A stretch of 64,000 bases of DNA from contig JAYNIR010000001.1 of NCBI GenBank assembly GCA_038109305.1, positions 248,001 through 312,000 on the forward strand, in the 5' to 3' direction. Made by a program: the position numbers and the translations under genes. Below the pieces are notes generated by a model. That model searched no databases. It saw only the letters and a program-made list of their open reading frames with translations, and was not told where the DNA came from. Shown in pieces: positions 16,825 through 25,186 of the stretch. Position 1 is the first letter of the stretch. Each line of letters opens with the position of its first letter. This DNA comes from UBA1479 sp038109305 (GTDB lineage: Bacteria > Pseudomonadota > Alphaproteobacteria > Rhodospirillales > Casp-alpha2).

Positions 16825-17520
16825 GTGGGAGGCGCTGTCCTGACCGCCGATCAGCCAAATCTACTTGTCGTCGACGATGATGCGCGGCTCCGCGATTTGC
16901 TGAGCCGGTTTCTCGGCGACAACGGATTTCTGGTGGTCACCGCCGGCGATGCCGGGGAGGCGCGGGTCAAGCTCAAGCACCTGGATTTCGACGCCATCGT
17001 TATGGATCTGATGATGCCGGGCGAAAGCGGGCTTGAATTCGCCCGTGACCTGCGCCGCCGGTCGGACATCCCAATCCTCATGCTGACGGCCATGGCCGAG
17101 ACCGTCGACCGGATCAACGGGCTTGAAGGCGGCGCCGACGACTATCTGATCAAGCCGTTCGAGCCCCGGGAACTTCTGCTTCGTATCCGCAATATTTTGA
17201 AACGCCAGCCGCAAACGGGCGGCGGGCCGGGGCTAGCGCTCGGCGATTTCGTCTACCGGCGCGACCGGGATGAACTTTTGAAGGACGGCGAACCGGTGTG
17301 GCTGACCGATCTGGAAACCAGATTGCTGAGCGCGCTGGCGGCGCGCCCGGGCGATGTCCTGACCCGCGACGACCTGATCGGTCGCACCGGCGCCGCGGGC
17401 GGCGGGCGCGCGGTCGACGTGCAGGTCACCCGGCTGCGGCGCAAGATCGAGCCGGACCCGCGGCAGCCGCGTTACCTGCAGACGGTGCGCGGCAAGGGTT
17501 ATGTTCTAAGGCCCGATTGA
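16825..17520 (+). CDS. Response regulator, OmpR/PhoB family
   Basis: 231 residues from GTG 16825. The receiver domain has the acidic pair VVDDD, the phosphoacceptor in VMDLMMPGESG, the Thr of MLTAMAE and the Lys of IKPFEP; the C-terminal OmpR-type winged helix ends VRGKGYVL. The start is unclear: GGGAGG at 16827-16832 is ideally placed for a CTG at 16840, so a non-standard start would give a protein five residues shorter. The TGA overlaps the ATG of the kinase gene (ATGA), so the pair is translationally coupled. Closest in architecture to OmpR/EnvZ; regulated genes unknown. Confidence 0.88.
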   Translation: MGGAVLTADQPNLLVVDDDARLRDLLSRFLGDNGFLVVTAGDAGEARVKLKHLDFDAIVMDLMMPGESGLEFARDLRRRSDIPILMLTAMAETVDRINGLEGGADDYLIKPFEPRELLLRIRNILKRQPQTGGGPGLALGDFVYRRDRDELLKDGEPVWLTDLETRLLSALAARPGDVLTRDDLIGRTGAAGGGRAVDVQVTRLRRKIEPDPRQPRYLQTVRGKGYVLRPD

Positions 17521-18839
17521 TGACCATACGGACAGCGATCAAGGAATTCCTTCCGAAAAGCCTACTGGGGCGGGCTTTGCTGATCATCGTCATGCCGTTG
17601 ATTTTGCTGCAGGTCGTCTCGGCGTTGATTTTTTATGAAACCCATTGGAACAAGGTTTCGTACCGGTTGGCCCGCAGTGTCGCCGGCGACCTTGCGGCGA
17701 TTCTGCTTCTGGTTCAGAACGACCCCAGCGAAAATGGGCGCGAACGGGCATTTGACATCGCCTACCGCACCATGGACATGTCGATCGAATTTCGGCCGGG
17801 GGCGATCCTCTCCAACCGGCCGCACCGCATCGATAACGATGTCGAGGAAATGCTCGACCGGGCCCTGCAGACGTTCCTCGTCAAACCTTATCGGGTCGAC
17901 GCCAATGCCTCTAAACCGACGGTTTCCGTCGATGTGCAGTTGGCCGACGGGGTTCTGCAGGTCAAGACGCTTCGCAAGCGGCTGTTTTCGACAACCATTT
18001 ATGTCTTTGTCATCTGGATGGTCGGTACGTCGCTGATTTTGTTCGGCGTCGCGACCATCTTTATGCGCAATCAGGTCAAACCGATCCGGCGGCTGGCAAG
18101 GGCGGCGGACAACTTCGGCAAGGGGCGTGACGTCTCGAAGTTCAAGGCCGAGGGCGCGACGGAAGTCCGCCAGGCGGCGCAGGCGTTCATGGCCATGCGT
18201 GAGCGTATCCAGCGCCACCTAGCACAGCGGACGGACATGCTGTCCGGCGTTTCCCACGATCTGCGCACCCCCCTGACCCGCATGAAACTGCAATTGGCGA
18301 TGGTCAAGGACACGGACAGCGTTCGCGACCTTGCGGAAGACATCGCCGAAATGGAACATATGCTCGAAGGCTATCTGGCGTTCGCCCGAGGCGAAGGCAC
18401 CGAAAAGCCCAAGTACGCCGACTTAGGCGACCTGCTCGAGGGCGTGGTCGCCCAAATCAAACGCCGGGGCGCGCCGATCGACCTAAATATCGAAGACCGG
18501 CTTTCCGTCACACTTCGGCCGGATGCCTTCCGCCGCTGCCTGACGAACCTGGTGGAAAACGCGGTGCGCTATGGCGAACATGTATCCGTCCGGGCGGGCC
18601 GCCGGGGCGACGCCATCGAAATCAACATCGACGACGACGGGCCGGGTATTCCCGAGGACTTGCGGGAAGATGTTTTCCGGCCGTTTTTCCGCCTGGATGG
18701 GTCACGCAATCCCAGCACCGGCGGCATTGGCCTCGGCATGACCATCGCGCGCGACGTGGTGCGCGCGCACGGCGGTGAAATCAATCTGGCCGACGCGCCC
18801 GCGGGCGGGTTGCGGGTGCGCATCAGGCTGCCTTTGTAG
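17520..18839 (+). CDS. Sensor histidine kinase, EnvZ-like
   Basis: 439 residues. Two membrane segments (about 17-38 and 160-182) frame a periplasmic region of roughly 120 residues, followed by HAMP, the phosphoacceptor box SGVSHDLRTPLTRMKL and an ATPase domain with N box TNLVENAVRYG, G1 DDDGPGIPED and G2 GGIGLGMTIARDVV. The H box and the N-terminal GRALLIIVMPLILLQVVSA resemble EnvZ-type kinases. It is coupled to the response regulator by an overlapping ATGA, and is the last intact gene before a decayed hybrid kinase. Confidence 0.92.
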   Translation: MTIRTAIKEFLPKSLLGRALLIIVMPLILLQVVSALIFYETHWNKVSYRLARSVAGDLAAILLLVQNDPSENGRERAFDIAYRTMDMSIEFRPGAILSNRPHRIDNDVEEMLDRALQTFLVKPYRVDANASKPTVSVDVQLADGVLQVKTLRKRLFSTTIYVFVIWMVGTSLILFGVATIFMRNQVKPIRRLARAADNFGKGRDVSKFKAEGATEVRQAAQAFMAMRERIQRHLAQRTDMLSGVSHDLRTPLTRMKLQLAMVKDTDSVRDLAEDIAEMEHMLEGYLAFARGEGTEKPKYADLGDLLEGVVAQIKRRGAPIDLNIEDRLSVTLRPDAFRRCLTNLVENAVRYGEHVSVRAGRRGDAIEINIDDDGPGIPEDLREDVFRPFFRLDGSRNPSTGGIGLGMTIARDVVRAHGGEINLADAPAGGLRVRIRLPL

Positions 18840-18957
18840 TCTGGTACTTTCGCCCGGCACCGTCTCCGGCCCCATCTCCGGCCCCGTCTTAGGCCCTGCC
18901 GTCCGGCTTTTTAATCCGGCCCGATAATCCGGCGGCGCGCCACCATGCGGCTGATCC

Positions 18958-19945
18958 GAACTGACGTCGGACGTGGTTTACGCCTACAACCTGACGCCCA
19001 ACGGCCGCGCCATGGACAACTGGCAGGTCGGCGGCATCGAGGGCCTGGCCGGCGCCCCCGGAACCATGTCCGCGCCGTTGGCGTGGCTGAACCAGATTCA
19101 CCCCGACGACGTGCCGATCATCGAAAGCCGTGATCAGCGGCTCAGGCTCGGCGTGCCGTCAACGGACGAATTCAGGCTGTTGTCCGCCGATGGGCGGGTG
19201 CGCTGGCTTCGGGTTTACAGCCGGCCGGAACGGGACGGCGAGGGCGAGGTCGTCCGCGTCGTCGGCGCCGCGTCCGCGTCGAGGTCTGGGACACCGGCGT
19301 CGGCATTCCGCCGGATCAACTGGACCTGATTTTTGAGGAATTCCATCAGGTTGGCAATCCGGCCCGTGACCGGCGCGAAGGGTTGGGCCTCGGCCTTGCC
19401 ATCGTTCAGCGCCTGGCGGTGCTGTTGGACCACGAAGTCGACGTCGTCTCCCGCGAAGACCATGGGTCGTGGGTCGCCGTCACGCTGCCCGTCGCCAAAA
19501 CGCTGGATCGTCCGATCGTTCTGTCGCGGAACGCCTGTTCCGGCGACGTTGCCGGCGCGCTGGTGGTCGGGATCGGCGACGAAGAAGACATCCGCGACGC
19601 GCTCGGCATGTTGCTGGACGAATGGGGGTATCAGGGATTGTCGCCGGGTCGGCGATCGACGCCATCACCAAGTTGGTGGACTGCGGTCGGCGGCCCGATC
19701 TGGTGATTGCCGATTACCGGCTGAAAAAGGACCATACGGGCGCCGATGCGATCCTGGCGAACCGCCATGTCTGGGGCAGCGACGTTACCGGGTTTTTACT
19801 GACCGGCGATACCGGGCCGGATCGCCTGCGCGAGGCGACGGCAAGCGGCTTCTACGAGCTGCACAAACCGATCCAGCCGGGCCGCCTTCAAGAAATGGTG
19901 GCGGCGTCGGTCCGCGCGTCCCGCGGTTCCGAAGCCGCCGAGTAA
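18958..19945 (+). pseudogene. Remnant of a PAS-kinase-receiver hybrid histidine kinase
   Basis: Three consecutive pieces of a hybrid kinase lie in three frames. Piece one (frame of 18973) is a PAS domain (VVYAYNLTPNGRAMD, QIHPDDVPIIESR, FRLLSADGRVRWLRV). It breaks at about 19270 directly into the end of an ATPase domain in another frame (WDTGVGIPPDQLDLIFEEFH, GLGLAIVQRLAVLL); the histidine-containing domain and N box are missing. A receiver domain begins (VVGIGDEEDIRDALG) and shifts frame near 19643 into IVAGSAIDAITKLV, VIADYRL and ELHKPIQP. At least one internal deletion and one frameshift are needed, so this is a pseudogene. Function of the parent is unknown. Confidence 0.85.
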
Positions 19946-19978
19946 AAGGAACGAACCTGCCCGCCGTGCCCCGGGTGG

Positions 19979-20314
19979 TCAGAAAAGCCGGCCGCCGTTG
20001 GGCACCGTCAGGTCGGGTTGGATCAGCACCACTTCGCCGTCGGCATCGGGAAATCCCAGCACCAGAACTTCGGATATGAACTTGCCGATCTGTTTCGCCG
20101 GGAAATTGACGACGCCGGCGACCTGCCGGCCGACGAGCGTTTCCGGCGTGTAGTGGCGGGTTATCTGGGCGGATGTCTTGCGTTCGCCGATGTCGGGGCC
20201 GAAATCGAGCCACAGCTTGATCGCCGGGCGGCGCGCCTCGGGGAACGGCTCGGCTCGGACGATCGTGCCGACCCGAACGTCGACGCGTAAAAAATCGTCG
20301 TATGCAATTTCCAT
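19979..20314 (-). CDS. csaA: tRNA-binding domain protein, CsaA-like
   Basis: 111 residues, exactly the size of CsaA, a homodimeric OB-fold protein related to the C-terminal domain of methionyl-tRNA synthetase and proposed to act as an export chaperone. Conserved elements are VDVRVGTIVRAEPFPEARRP, ITRHYTPETLVGRQVAGVVNFP and VLGFPDADGEVVLI with the C-terminal NGGRLF. The ATG at 20314 has AAGGAGG seven bases upstream on the minus strand; the frame stays open further upstream but that part is unrelated low-complexity sequence. Confidence 0.9.
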   Translation of the reverse strand: MEIAYDDFLRVDVRVGTIVRAEPFPEARRPAIKLWLDFGPDIGERKTSAQITRHYTPETLVGRQVAGVVNFPAKQIGKFISEVLVLGFPDADGEVVLIQPDLTVPNGGRLF

Positions 20315-20447
20315 GAGCGTCCTCCTTCGTCGCCACCGGCCCCGCGCCGGACAGGCGGGTTTGCCGGTCGGGCGTTCCGCCCCCGACCCCGGCTTATACC
20401 CGATCCCGGCGGCCAGGCAAAAACCGAGCATACAATACCCGGCAAAG

Positions 20448-20474
20448 AAAAAGGCCGCCCTGGGGCGGCCTTTT
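20448..20474. terminator. Rho-independent terminator (bidirectional shape) after the phasin gene
   Basis: A 12-base stem (aaaaggccgccc / gggcggcctttt) with a very short loop and flanking A and T runs on both sides. On the minus strand it closes the phasin transcript before csaA. Confidence 0.85.
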
Positions 20475-20497
20475 CCGAACAAACAACGGCGATGCCA

Positions 20498-20995
20498 TTA
20501 GTTGGATTTCTGCACCTGGCCCTTCATTTCGTCGAAGGCTTCGGTTATCCGGGCGTTGATGGCTTTCTGGGCGGTTTCGTTCGCCTTGGTCACCATCTGC
20601 GTCACCTTCTGGGTATTGGTGACGGCGGTTTCGAACGCCTTTTTGCAGACGTCAGCGTGCTTCGCGATCATCGCTTCCGGTGTGTCGGTTTTGCCGAAGG
20701 ATTCGACGGCGGCAGTCGTCTGATCGACGCCCTGCTTGGAGACTTCCACCTCTTTAGCGGCAATCTGCTGGGCGCCTTAGATGGCGGCCTGGCCGGCTTT
20801 GCTGAACGCTTCCATGTTCTTGCGTTGGGCTTCCAGCACGACGTTGAAGTCAAAGCCCTTAACAGGGGCGTCCTTCATCGCGGACACAAATTTTTCGATG
20901 GTCTTGGCCGGGTCGAAATCCGCATAAAACGTGGCGAACCCGCCGTTCAGCATCGGAAAGGCATTTTTGTCGAACTTCATAAAATCTGTATACAT
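20498..20995 (-). pseudogene. Phasin-family protein gene split by an in-frame TAA
   Basis: Phasins coat polyhydroxyalkanoate granules. Starting at ATG 20995 (GGAGGG seven bases upstream) the frame encodes YTDFMKFDKNAFPML, then a helical phasin segment ending SKAGQAAI, and stops at TAA (20777-20779), codon 73. The same frame resumes at once with GAQQIAAKEVEVSKQGVDQ and continues 92 codons to a normal end, QKSN. In phasins this junction usually reads A-I/V-E-G, so a GAA to TAA change is the simplest explanation. A separate ATG at 20749 could express only the second half. Either a recent nonsense mutation or a base-call error; terminator and ribosome site remain intact. Confidence 0.8.
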
Positions 20996-21220
20996 GTGTC
21001 GTCCCTCCATTGACGGATCACAATGTTTGCTATCGGTGGTCTTCGCACGCGCGCAATTAATGCTGCAATTCAGTAAAACGGATCGAACGGCTGTCCGGAA
21101 GGCAAGTCAACAATTATTTTGCACTAAAATATAAAATGTTGCGATTGCGAACCCCCGGCAAGATGGCGCCGGGTGGCCCCGTCGGCCCCTTTCCGGCCGT
21201 CGCCGGGAGACGGGGGACGG
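20996..21220. other. Intergenic region upstream of the phasin gene
   Basis: 225 bp. The part near the phasin start is AT-rich and probably holds its promoter: on the minus strand TTGACT occurs at about 21103-21108 but no good -10 follows at 17 bp. No gene or recognised operator seen. Confidence 0.3.
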
Positions 21221-21931
21221 TCAGGCGCGCCGCGCGCCGTTGCCTTTTGTCGCCCGGCGACGGAGCGCGTCCAGGCGAACCGCCGCCGTTTCGGCCCGCC
21301 GGAGCCCCCGGTCGAGCGCGGCCATGGTTTTGGACTGGTCGGGCCGGTCGTCCTTGAGCCAGACCCGGAAGGCGTCGGCGTAGATCAGCACCAGCGCCTT
21401 GGCCTTGGCCAGGCCCATGAGCCCGCCCCCCGGCACGCCCGCGGCCTCGAGCGCGCGGGTCATGCTTCGGGCCATGCGCGGCACGAAGCACAGCGCGCCC
21501 GGATCGCGGAGCGACTCTTTGGCGATTTCGGCCATGGCGGGCTTGTAGGGCGCCAGCGCGTCCAGCCGTTCCATCAACAGATCGAACAGCCGGTCCCGCG
21601 TATCCCCGCCGCAGCCGCCCAGGCCCGCGACCCGCAGCATGCGGGCGTCGATCCGGTCCTGAAAGGCGTTGACGATGTGGTACTTAGTCGGGAACGGGAT
21701 CAGCAGGTCGGCGAGCGCGACGCCCGACGCGTCAGCGACGCGGGCAAGCGTCAGGCCGCGCCACCCGCTCTCCGCGACCAGCGCCATGGCGGCCGCGATC
21801 ACGCGGTCGTCCGTCGAACCGCCGGCGGCCGACTTGGCCGCCTTCGGTTTCGATTCCGTTTTCGCCTTCGGTTTTGCTTTCGAGTTTTCCCGGCGTTTCG
21901 CCATGACAGCCTCGACAATTTGATCCTGCAT
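21221..21931 (-). CDS. TetR-family transcriptional regulator
   Basis: 236 residues from ATG 21931, or 227 from the internal ATG at 21904. After a Lys-rich basic N terminus (residues 12-34) comes a TetR-type helix-turn-helix: DDRVIAAAMALVAESGW, LTLARVADASGVALADLL and FPTKYHIVNAF. The C-terminal ligand domain is helical and includes AKALVLIYADAFRVWLKD. COQ9 proteins share a similar first domain, but the HTH here looks intact. The region just upstream carries a 20-bp tandem duplication and a palindrome that could be an autoregulatory operator. Confidence 0.75.
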   Translation of the reverse strand: MQDQIVEAVMAKRRENSKAKPKAKTESKPKAAKSAAGGSTDDRVIAAAMALVAESGWRGLTLARVADASGVALADLLIPFPTKYHIVNAFQDRIDARMLRVAGLGGCGGDTRDRLFDLLMERLDALAPYKPAMAEIAKESLRDPGALCFVPRMARSMTRALEAAGVPGGGLMGLAKAKALVLIYADAFRVWLKDDRPDQSKTMAALDRGLRRAETAAVRLDALRRRATKGNGARRA

Positions 21932-21953
21932 TTGACAATTTGATCCTACATTT
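21914..21953 (-). repeat. 20-bp tandem duplication over the TetR-gene start
   Basis: Two adjacent copies (21914-21933 and 21934-21953) of gacaatttgatcctNcattt differ at one base. On the minus strand each copy contains a potential start triplet, but in the outer copy the following codon is TAG, so only the inner one opens the gene. Confidence 0.85.
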
Positions 21954-21961
21954 AATGTAGG
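21945..21961. promoter_or_regulatory. Palindrome cctacat-tta-atgtagg, possible TetR operator
   Basis: Perfect 7-bp arms with a 3-base spacer, immediately upstream of the TetR-type gene and overlapping the outer copy of the tandem duplication. Size and position suit a TetR dimer site. Confidence 0.45.
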
Positions 21962-21992
21962 CGGAAATCCGGGGATTTCCAGGACGCGGCGG

Positions 21993-22817
21993 TCAGAAGT
22001 CGGCCAACTCGCGGGATCGACGGGTCGCGGCGGCGACGGTCCGCGTCATCAGATCCGTCAGCGCGTCGCCGCCCATCAGGGTTTCGAGCCCGGCCTGCGT
22101 CGTGCCGTTGGGGCTGGTCACGTTGCGGCGCAACTGCGCCGGCATTTCCGGCGATTGATGCAGCAGTTCGCCCGATCCTTCGACCGTCGCCCGCGCCAAC
22201 TGGTCGGCCAGGTCGTCCGGGAGGCCGGCGGCGCGGCCAGCGGCGGCCATGGCCTCGACCAGATGAAAGACATAGGCCGGGCCGCTGCCCGATAGCCCCG
22301 TCACCGCGTGGATCAGATCTTCGTCGTCGACCCAGCTGACCATGCCGACGGCCGACAGGAGTTTCTGGCAGAGCATATGTTGCCCTTCGGTGACCCGGGC
22401 GTTGGCGCAAAGCACCGTCGCCCCCCGGCCGACGGCGGCGGGCGTGTTCGGCATGGCGCGGACGACGGCGGCGCTGTCGCCCAGGCAATGTTCGAAAAAG
22501 CCGATGGGCGTGCCAGCCGCGATGGACAGGAACACGGTGCCGGGGTTGTTGAAGGCGGCGTAGGCCGGGGCGACCGCGGCCATGACCTGCGGCTTGACGG
22601 CGAACATGACCATCGCGGGGTCAAGCCCGCCCGGCAGATCGCCCGCACCGGCGACGGCGTTGACGCCCAGGCGGCGGATCAGGTCTTCGGCCTGGTCGTT
22701 GTTGGGTTCGACCACGTGGACCGAGGCCGGATCAATGCCGTCGGCCAGCCAGCCGGACAGGAGCGCGCCGCCCATCTTGCCGCAGCCCACAAGCAGCAAC
22801 GGTCCCGTCGCGGTCAT
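21993..22817 (-). CDS. proC: Pyrroline-5-carboxylate reductase
   Basis: 274 residues. ProC reduces 1-pyrroline-5-carboxylate to proline with NAD(P)H. The N-terminal dinucleotide fold shows LLVGCGKMGGALLSGW; further landmarks are MFAVKPQVM, VRAMPNTPAAVGRGAT and the ProC signature ALTGLSGSGPAYVF-like stretch HAVTGLSGSGPAYVFHLVEA with SPNGTTQAGLETL near the end. Length is normal. The ybjN-like gene lies just upstream on the same strand, an order found in other alphaproteobacteria, so both may share a transcript. Confidence 0.95.
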   Translation of the reverse strand: MTATGPLLLVGCGKMGGALLSGWLADGIDPASVHVVEPNNDQAEDLIRRLGVNAVAGAGDLPGGLDPAMVMFAVKPQVMAAVAPAYAAFNNPGTVFLSIAAGTPIGFFEHCLGDSAAVVRAMPNTPAAVGRGATVLCANARVTEGQHMLCQKLLSAVGMVSWVDDEDLIHAVTGLSGSGPAYVFHLVEAMAAAGRAAGLPDDLADQLARATVEGSGELLHQSPEMPAQLRRNVTSPNGTTQAGLETLMGGDALTDLMTRTVAAATRRSRELADF

Positions 22818-22873
22818 TAGATCAGTCCTCGCATTCCAAAGGCGGGCATTTCAAAGGCGGGGTCGGCCGAGGA

Positions 22874-23377
22874 TCAGGCCTCGCCGACCGTGTCGACCAT
22901 GGCCGCCGACACCGCTTCGGTCGCTGTGCGCCCGCCCCAGATGACGTATTGGAAGGCCGGGTAGAATCGCTCGCATTCCAACAGCGCCGTTTCGACCACG
23001 TCTTCCATCTGGTTCATCGCTGGTCCGCTGGCGCCCCGCATGGGCAGCACATGGCGGTACATGGGAAGGCCTTCGTCTTCCCACATGCCGAAATGGCCCA
23101 ACCAGAGTTTTTCGTTAACCCGCGCCAACAATTCGTATATCGGCTGATACCGGTCTTTCGGCACCCGCATGTCGAAGGCGCAGGTAAAATGCATCGCTTC
23201 GATTTCGTCGTTCCATGCAAAATACAGGCTGTAATCGCACCAGGTGCCGGGCACCTGGACCGCCAGTTCCTGATCCGAACGGCGGTCGAAGGTCCAGTCA
23301 TTGCCCTCGACGATCTGTTCAATCAGGTCCAGCGGATTGTGTTTGGGGGTTTCGTAATTGAAATCCAAGGTCGGCAC
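22874..23377 (-). CDS. YbjN-domain protein
   Basis: 167 residues from GTG 23377, chosen because AAGGAGG stands eight bases upstream and the protein then starts PTLDFNYETPKHNPLDL as relatives do. The YbjN domain (type III secretion chaperone-like fold) includes WTFDRRSDQELAVQV, YSLYFAWNDEIEAMHF and LLARVNEKLWLGHFGMW. YbjN proteins affect stress tolerance and motility in E. coli, but no biochemical role is known. It is followed by proC on the same strand. Confidence 0.85.
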   Translation of the reverse strand: MPTLDFNYETPKHNPLDLIEQIVEGNDWTFDRRSDQELAVQVPGTWCDYSLYFAWNDEIEAMHFTCAFDMRVPKDRYQPIYELLARVNEKLWLGHFGMWEDEGLPMYRHVLPMRGASGPAMNQMEDVVETALLECERFYPAFQYVIWGGRTATEAVSAAMVDTVGEA

Positions 23378-23715
23378 GGCCTTCCTCCTTCCTCGTTGGC
23401 CTCGCCCGCGGCCGGGTGCGGCGCGGCGGAGGCGGGGCCCAGAGGGTCCCCGTCCCACCGCCCCTAGATTTCGGTAGGGGCCAATATATGGTGGATGAGT
23501 CCCCCTCAGACACCATGAATAGCCTGCATCATCCGAGTCCCCGGTTCAAGCGCCGAATAGGGCGGGGATGTGAAAATTTTGTGGAAGAATCGTAAATTAG
23601 AAGGGGTTAGGAAGGGCCGTCCGGCCCGCCGGCAATAGCCGGCGCCGCGCATCAAGTCTGCAAGTTGTTGAAACGACTCTATATGTGGCGGCGGACGCAG
23701 TCGGGGCGCCGGGCG
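23378..23715. other. Intergenic region between ybjN-like and ubiK genes
   Basis: 338 bp with no coding frame that looks real. The central part (about 23560-23610) is AT-rich and may hold the minus-strand promoter of the ybjN-proC pair. No terminator, RNA or repeat recognised. Confidence 0.5.
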
Positions 23716-24054
23716 CTATTTTTTCCCAGGCTTGGTTTTGCCCGCGGGCTTATCCGCCGCCGATTTGGCCCGCCCCGCCGCCGGTTTGGCTTTCGCCGCC
23801 GCCGGTTTCATCTTCAGCGCCCTCTCCAGCGCCGCGACTCGGGCCTCAAGCTTCTCCTGTTCGGCCCGCGCATTGCGCGCGACCTCGGCCACGGCTTCGA
23901 ATTCGTCCCGGTGGACCATGTCGGCCTCGTACATCAGGCGTTCCAACTGCTGGCGGATCATGGCATCCATTTCCTTTTTCAGGCCCGACGCCGTGGCGAC
24001 GGCGCCGTTGGCGACCTTGGCAAGATCGTCGAGAAAGCGGTTGGAGGTCTGCAT
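23716..24054 (-). CDS. ubiK: UbiK-family accessory factor (BMFP)
   Basis: 112 residues. UbiK is a small coiled-coil protein that helps assemble the ubiquinone-synthesis complex with UbiJ. The N terminus NRFLDDLAKVANGAVATASG, the MDAMIRQQLERLM region and a central coiled coil (EFEAVAEVARNARAEQEKLEARVAALE) match the family. The tail after residue 80 is a low-complexity Ala/Lys/Pro run typical of high-GC relatives. It points away from hldD; its start codon is about 130 bp from that gene. Confidence 0.88.
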   Translation of the reverse strand: MQTSNRFLDDLAKVANGAVATASGLKKEMDAMIRQQLERLMYEADMVHRDEFEAVAEVARNARAEQEKLEARVAALERALKMKPAAAKAKPAAGRAKSAADKPAGKTKPGKK

Positions 24055-24185
24055 GGCCGGTCTCCTGACGGCGGATGAAGGGGCGCGGTCTTCTTTATAT
24101 GACGGCTCGGGCCCCGGCCTGCAAGGCCGGACGTGCCCGCCAGAACGGTTCCCTCCGCCCGCCGGGCGCTTTATAAGCGGGGCTT

Positions 24186-25172
24186 ATGTACGTGGTCACC
24201 GGCGGCGCCGGGTTCATCGGATCGAACATCGTGCACGGGCTCGAATCGGCGGGGCTCGGCCCCATCGCCGTGGCCGACCGGCTGGACGCCCCGGAAAAGC
24301 GCCTGAACATCTCGAAGCGCCGGGACGTGCAGGTGGTCCAGCCCGAAGATCTGTTGGATTTTCTGGCCGATGTCGGCAATGCGCTCAAGGCTGTCATCCA
24401 CATGGGTGCGATTTCGGCGACGACGGAAACGCGGCTGGTCCGCATTATCAAACAGAACGTCATTTTATCCCGCAGGCTTTGGGCCCATTGCGCCGCCCTG
24501 GGCGTGCCGCTGATCTATGCGTCGTCCGCCGCCACTTACGGCGGCGGCGCCGAAGGCTTCGACGACGACAATGCAATCCCCGCCTTGACGGCGTTGAAAC
24601 CCCTGAACCTCTATGGCTGGTCGAAAAAGACCTTCGATATCTGGGTCGCCGAACAGGCCGCGGTCGGCGCGCCCCTGCCGCCGCAATGGGTGGGGCTCAA
24701 GTTCTTCAACGTCTACGGCCCCAACGAATATCACAAGGGCCGCATGCAATCGGTCGCCCGTCAGGTTTTTGACAAAGCCAAGCGGGGGGACGCCTGCACC
24801 TTGTTCAAATCCCACAACCCCGATTATCCAGACGGCGGCCAGATGCGGGATTTCGTCTGGGTCGGCGATTGTACGGCGTTGGTCATGTGGCTGTTGGAAA
24901 ATCCGGGGGTGTCCGGCATTTATAACTGCGGCGCGGGGAAGGCGCGGAGCTTCCGAGACCTGGCCGCCGCCGTTTACTGCGCGCTTGGCATGGAGCCCAA
25001 GATCGATTTCGTGCCAACGCCCGAAGACATCCGCGACAAGTACCAGTATTTCACCGAGGCCCCCATGGACCGCACCCGGGCCCAGGGCTTCACCCGGCCG
25101 ACGACGGCGCTGGAAGACGGGGTCGGGACTTACGTCCGCGACTTCCTCGCGACCGACGATCCATATATATAA
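24186..25172 (+). CDS. hldD: ADP-L-glycero-D-manno-heptose 6-epimerase
   Basis: 328 residues. HldD makes ADP-L-glycero-beta-D-manno-heptose for the lipopolysaccharide inner core. It is an extended SDR with the NADP site VTGGAGFIGSNIV, the HMGAISATTE loop, the catalytic Tyr-Lys in LNLYGWSKKTFD, and the HldD-specific FFNVYGPNEYHKGRMQSV and GGQMRDFVWVGD. It indicates a heptose-containing LPS. lgt follows after 14 bp, so the two are likely co-transcribed. Confidence 0.95.
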   Translation: MYVVTGGAGFIGSNIVHGLESAGLGPIAVADRLDAPEKRLNISKRRDVQVVQPEDLLDFLADVGNALKAVIHMGAISATTETRLVRIIKQNVILSRRLWAHCAALGVPLIYASSAATYGGGAEGFDDDNAIPALTALKPLNLYGWSKKTFDIWVAEQAAVGAPLPPQWVGLKFFNVYGPNEYHKGRMQSVARQVFDKAKRGDACTLFKSHNPDYPDGGQMRDFVWVGDCTALVMWLLENPGVSGIYNCGAGKARSFRDLAAAVYCALGMEPKIDFVPTPEDIRDKYQYFTEAPMDRTRAQGFTRPTTALEDGVGTYVRDFLATDDPYI

Positions 25173-25186
25173 GAAGGCGCGCAGCC

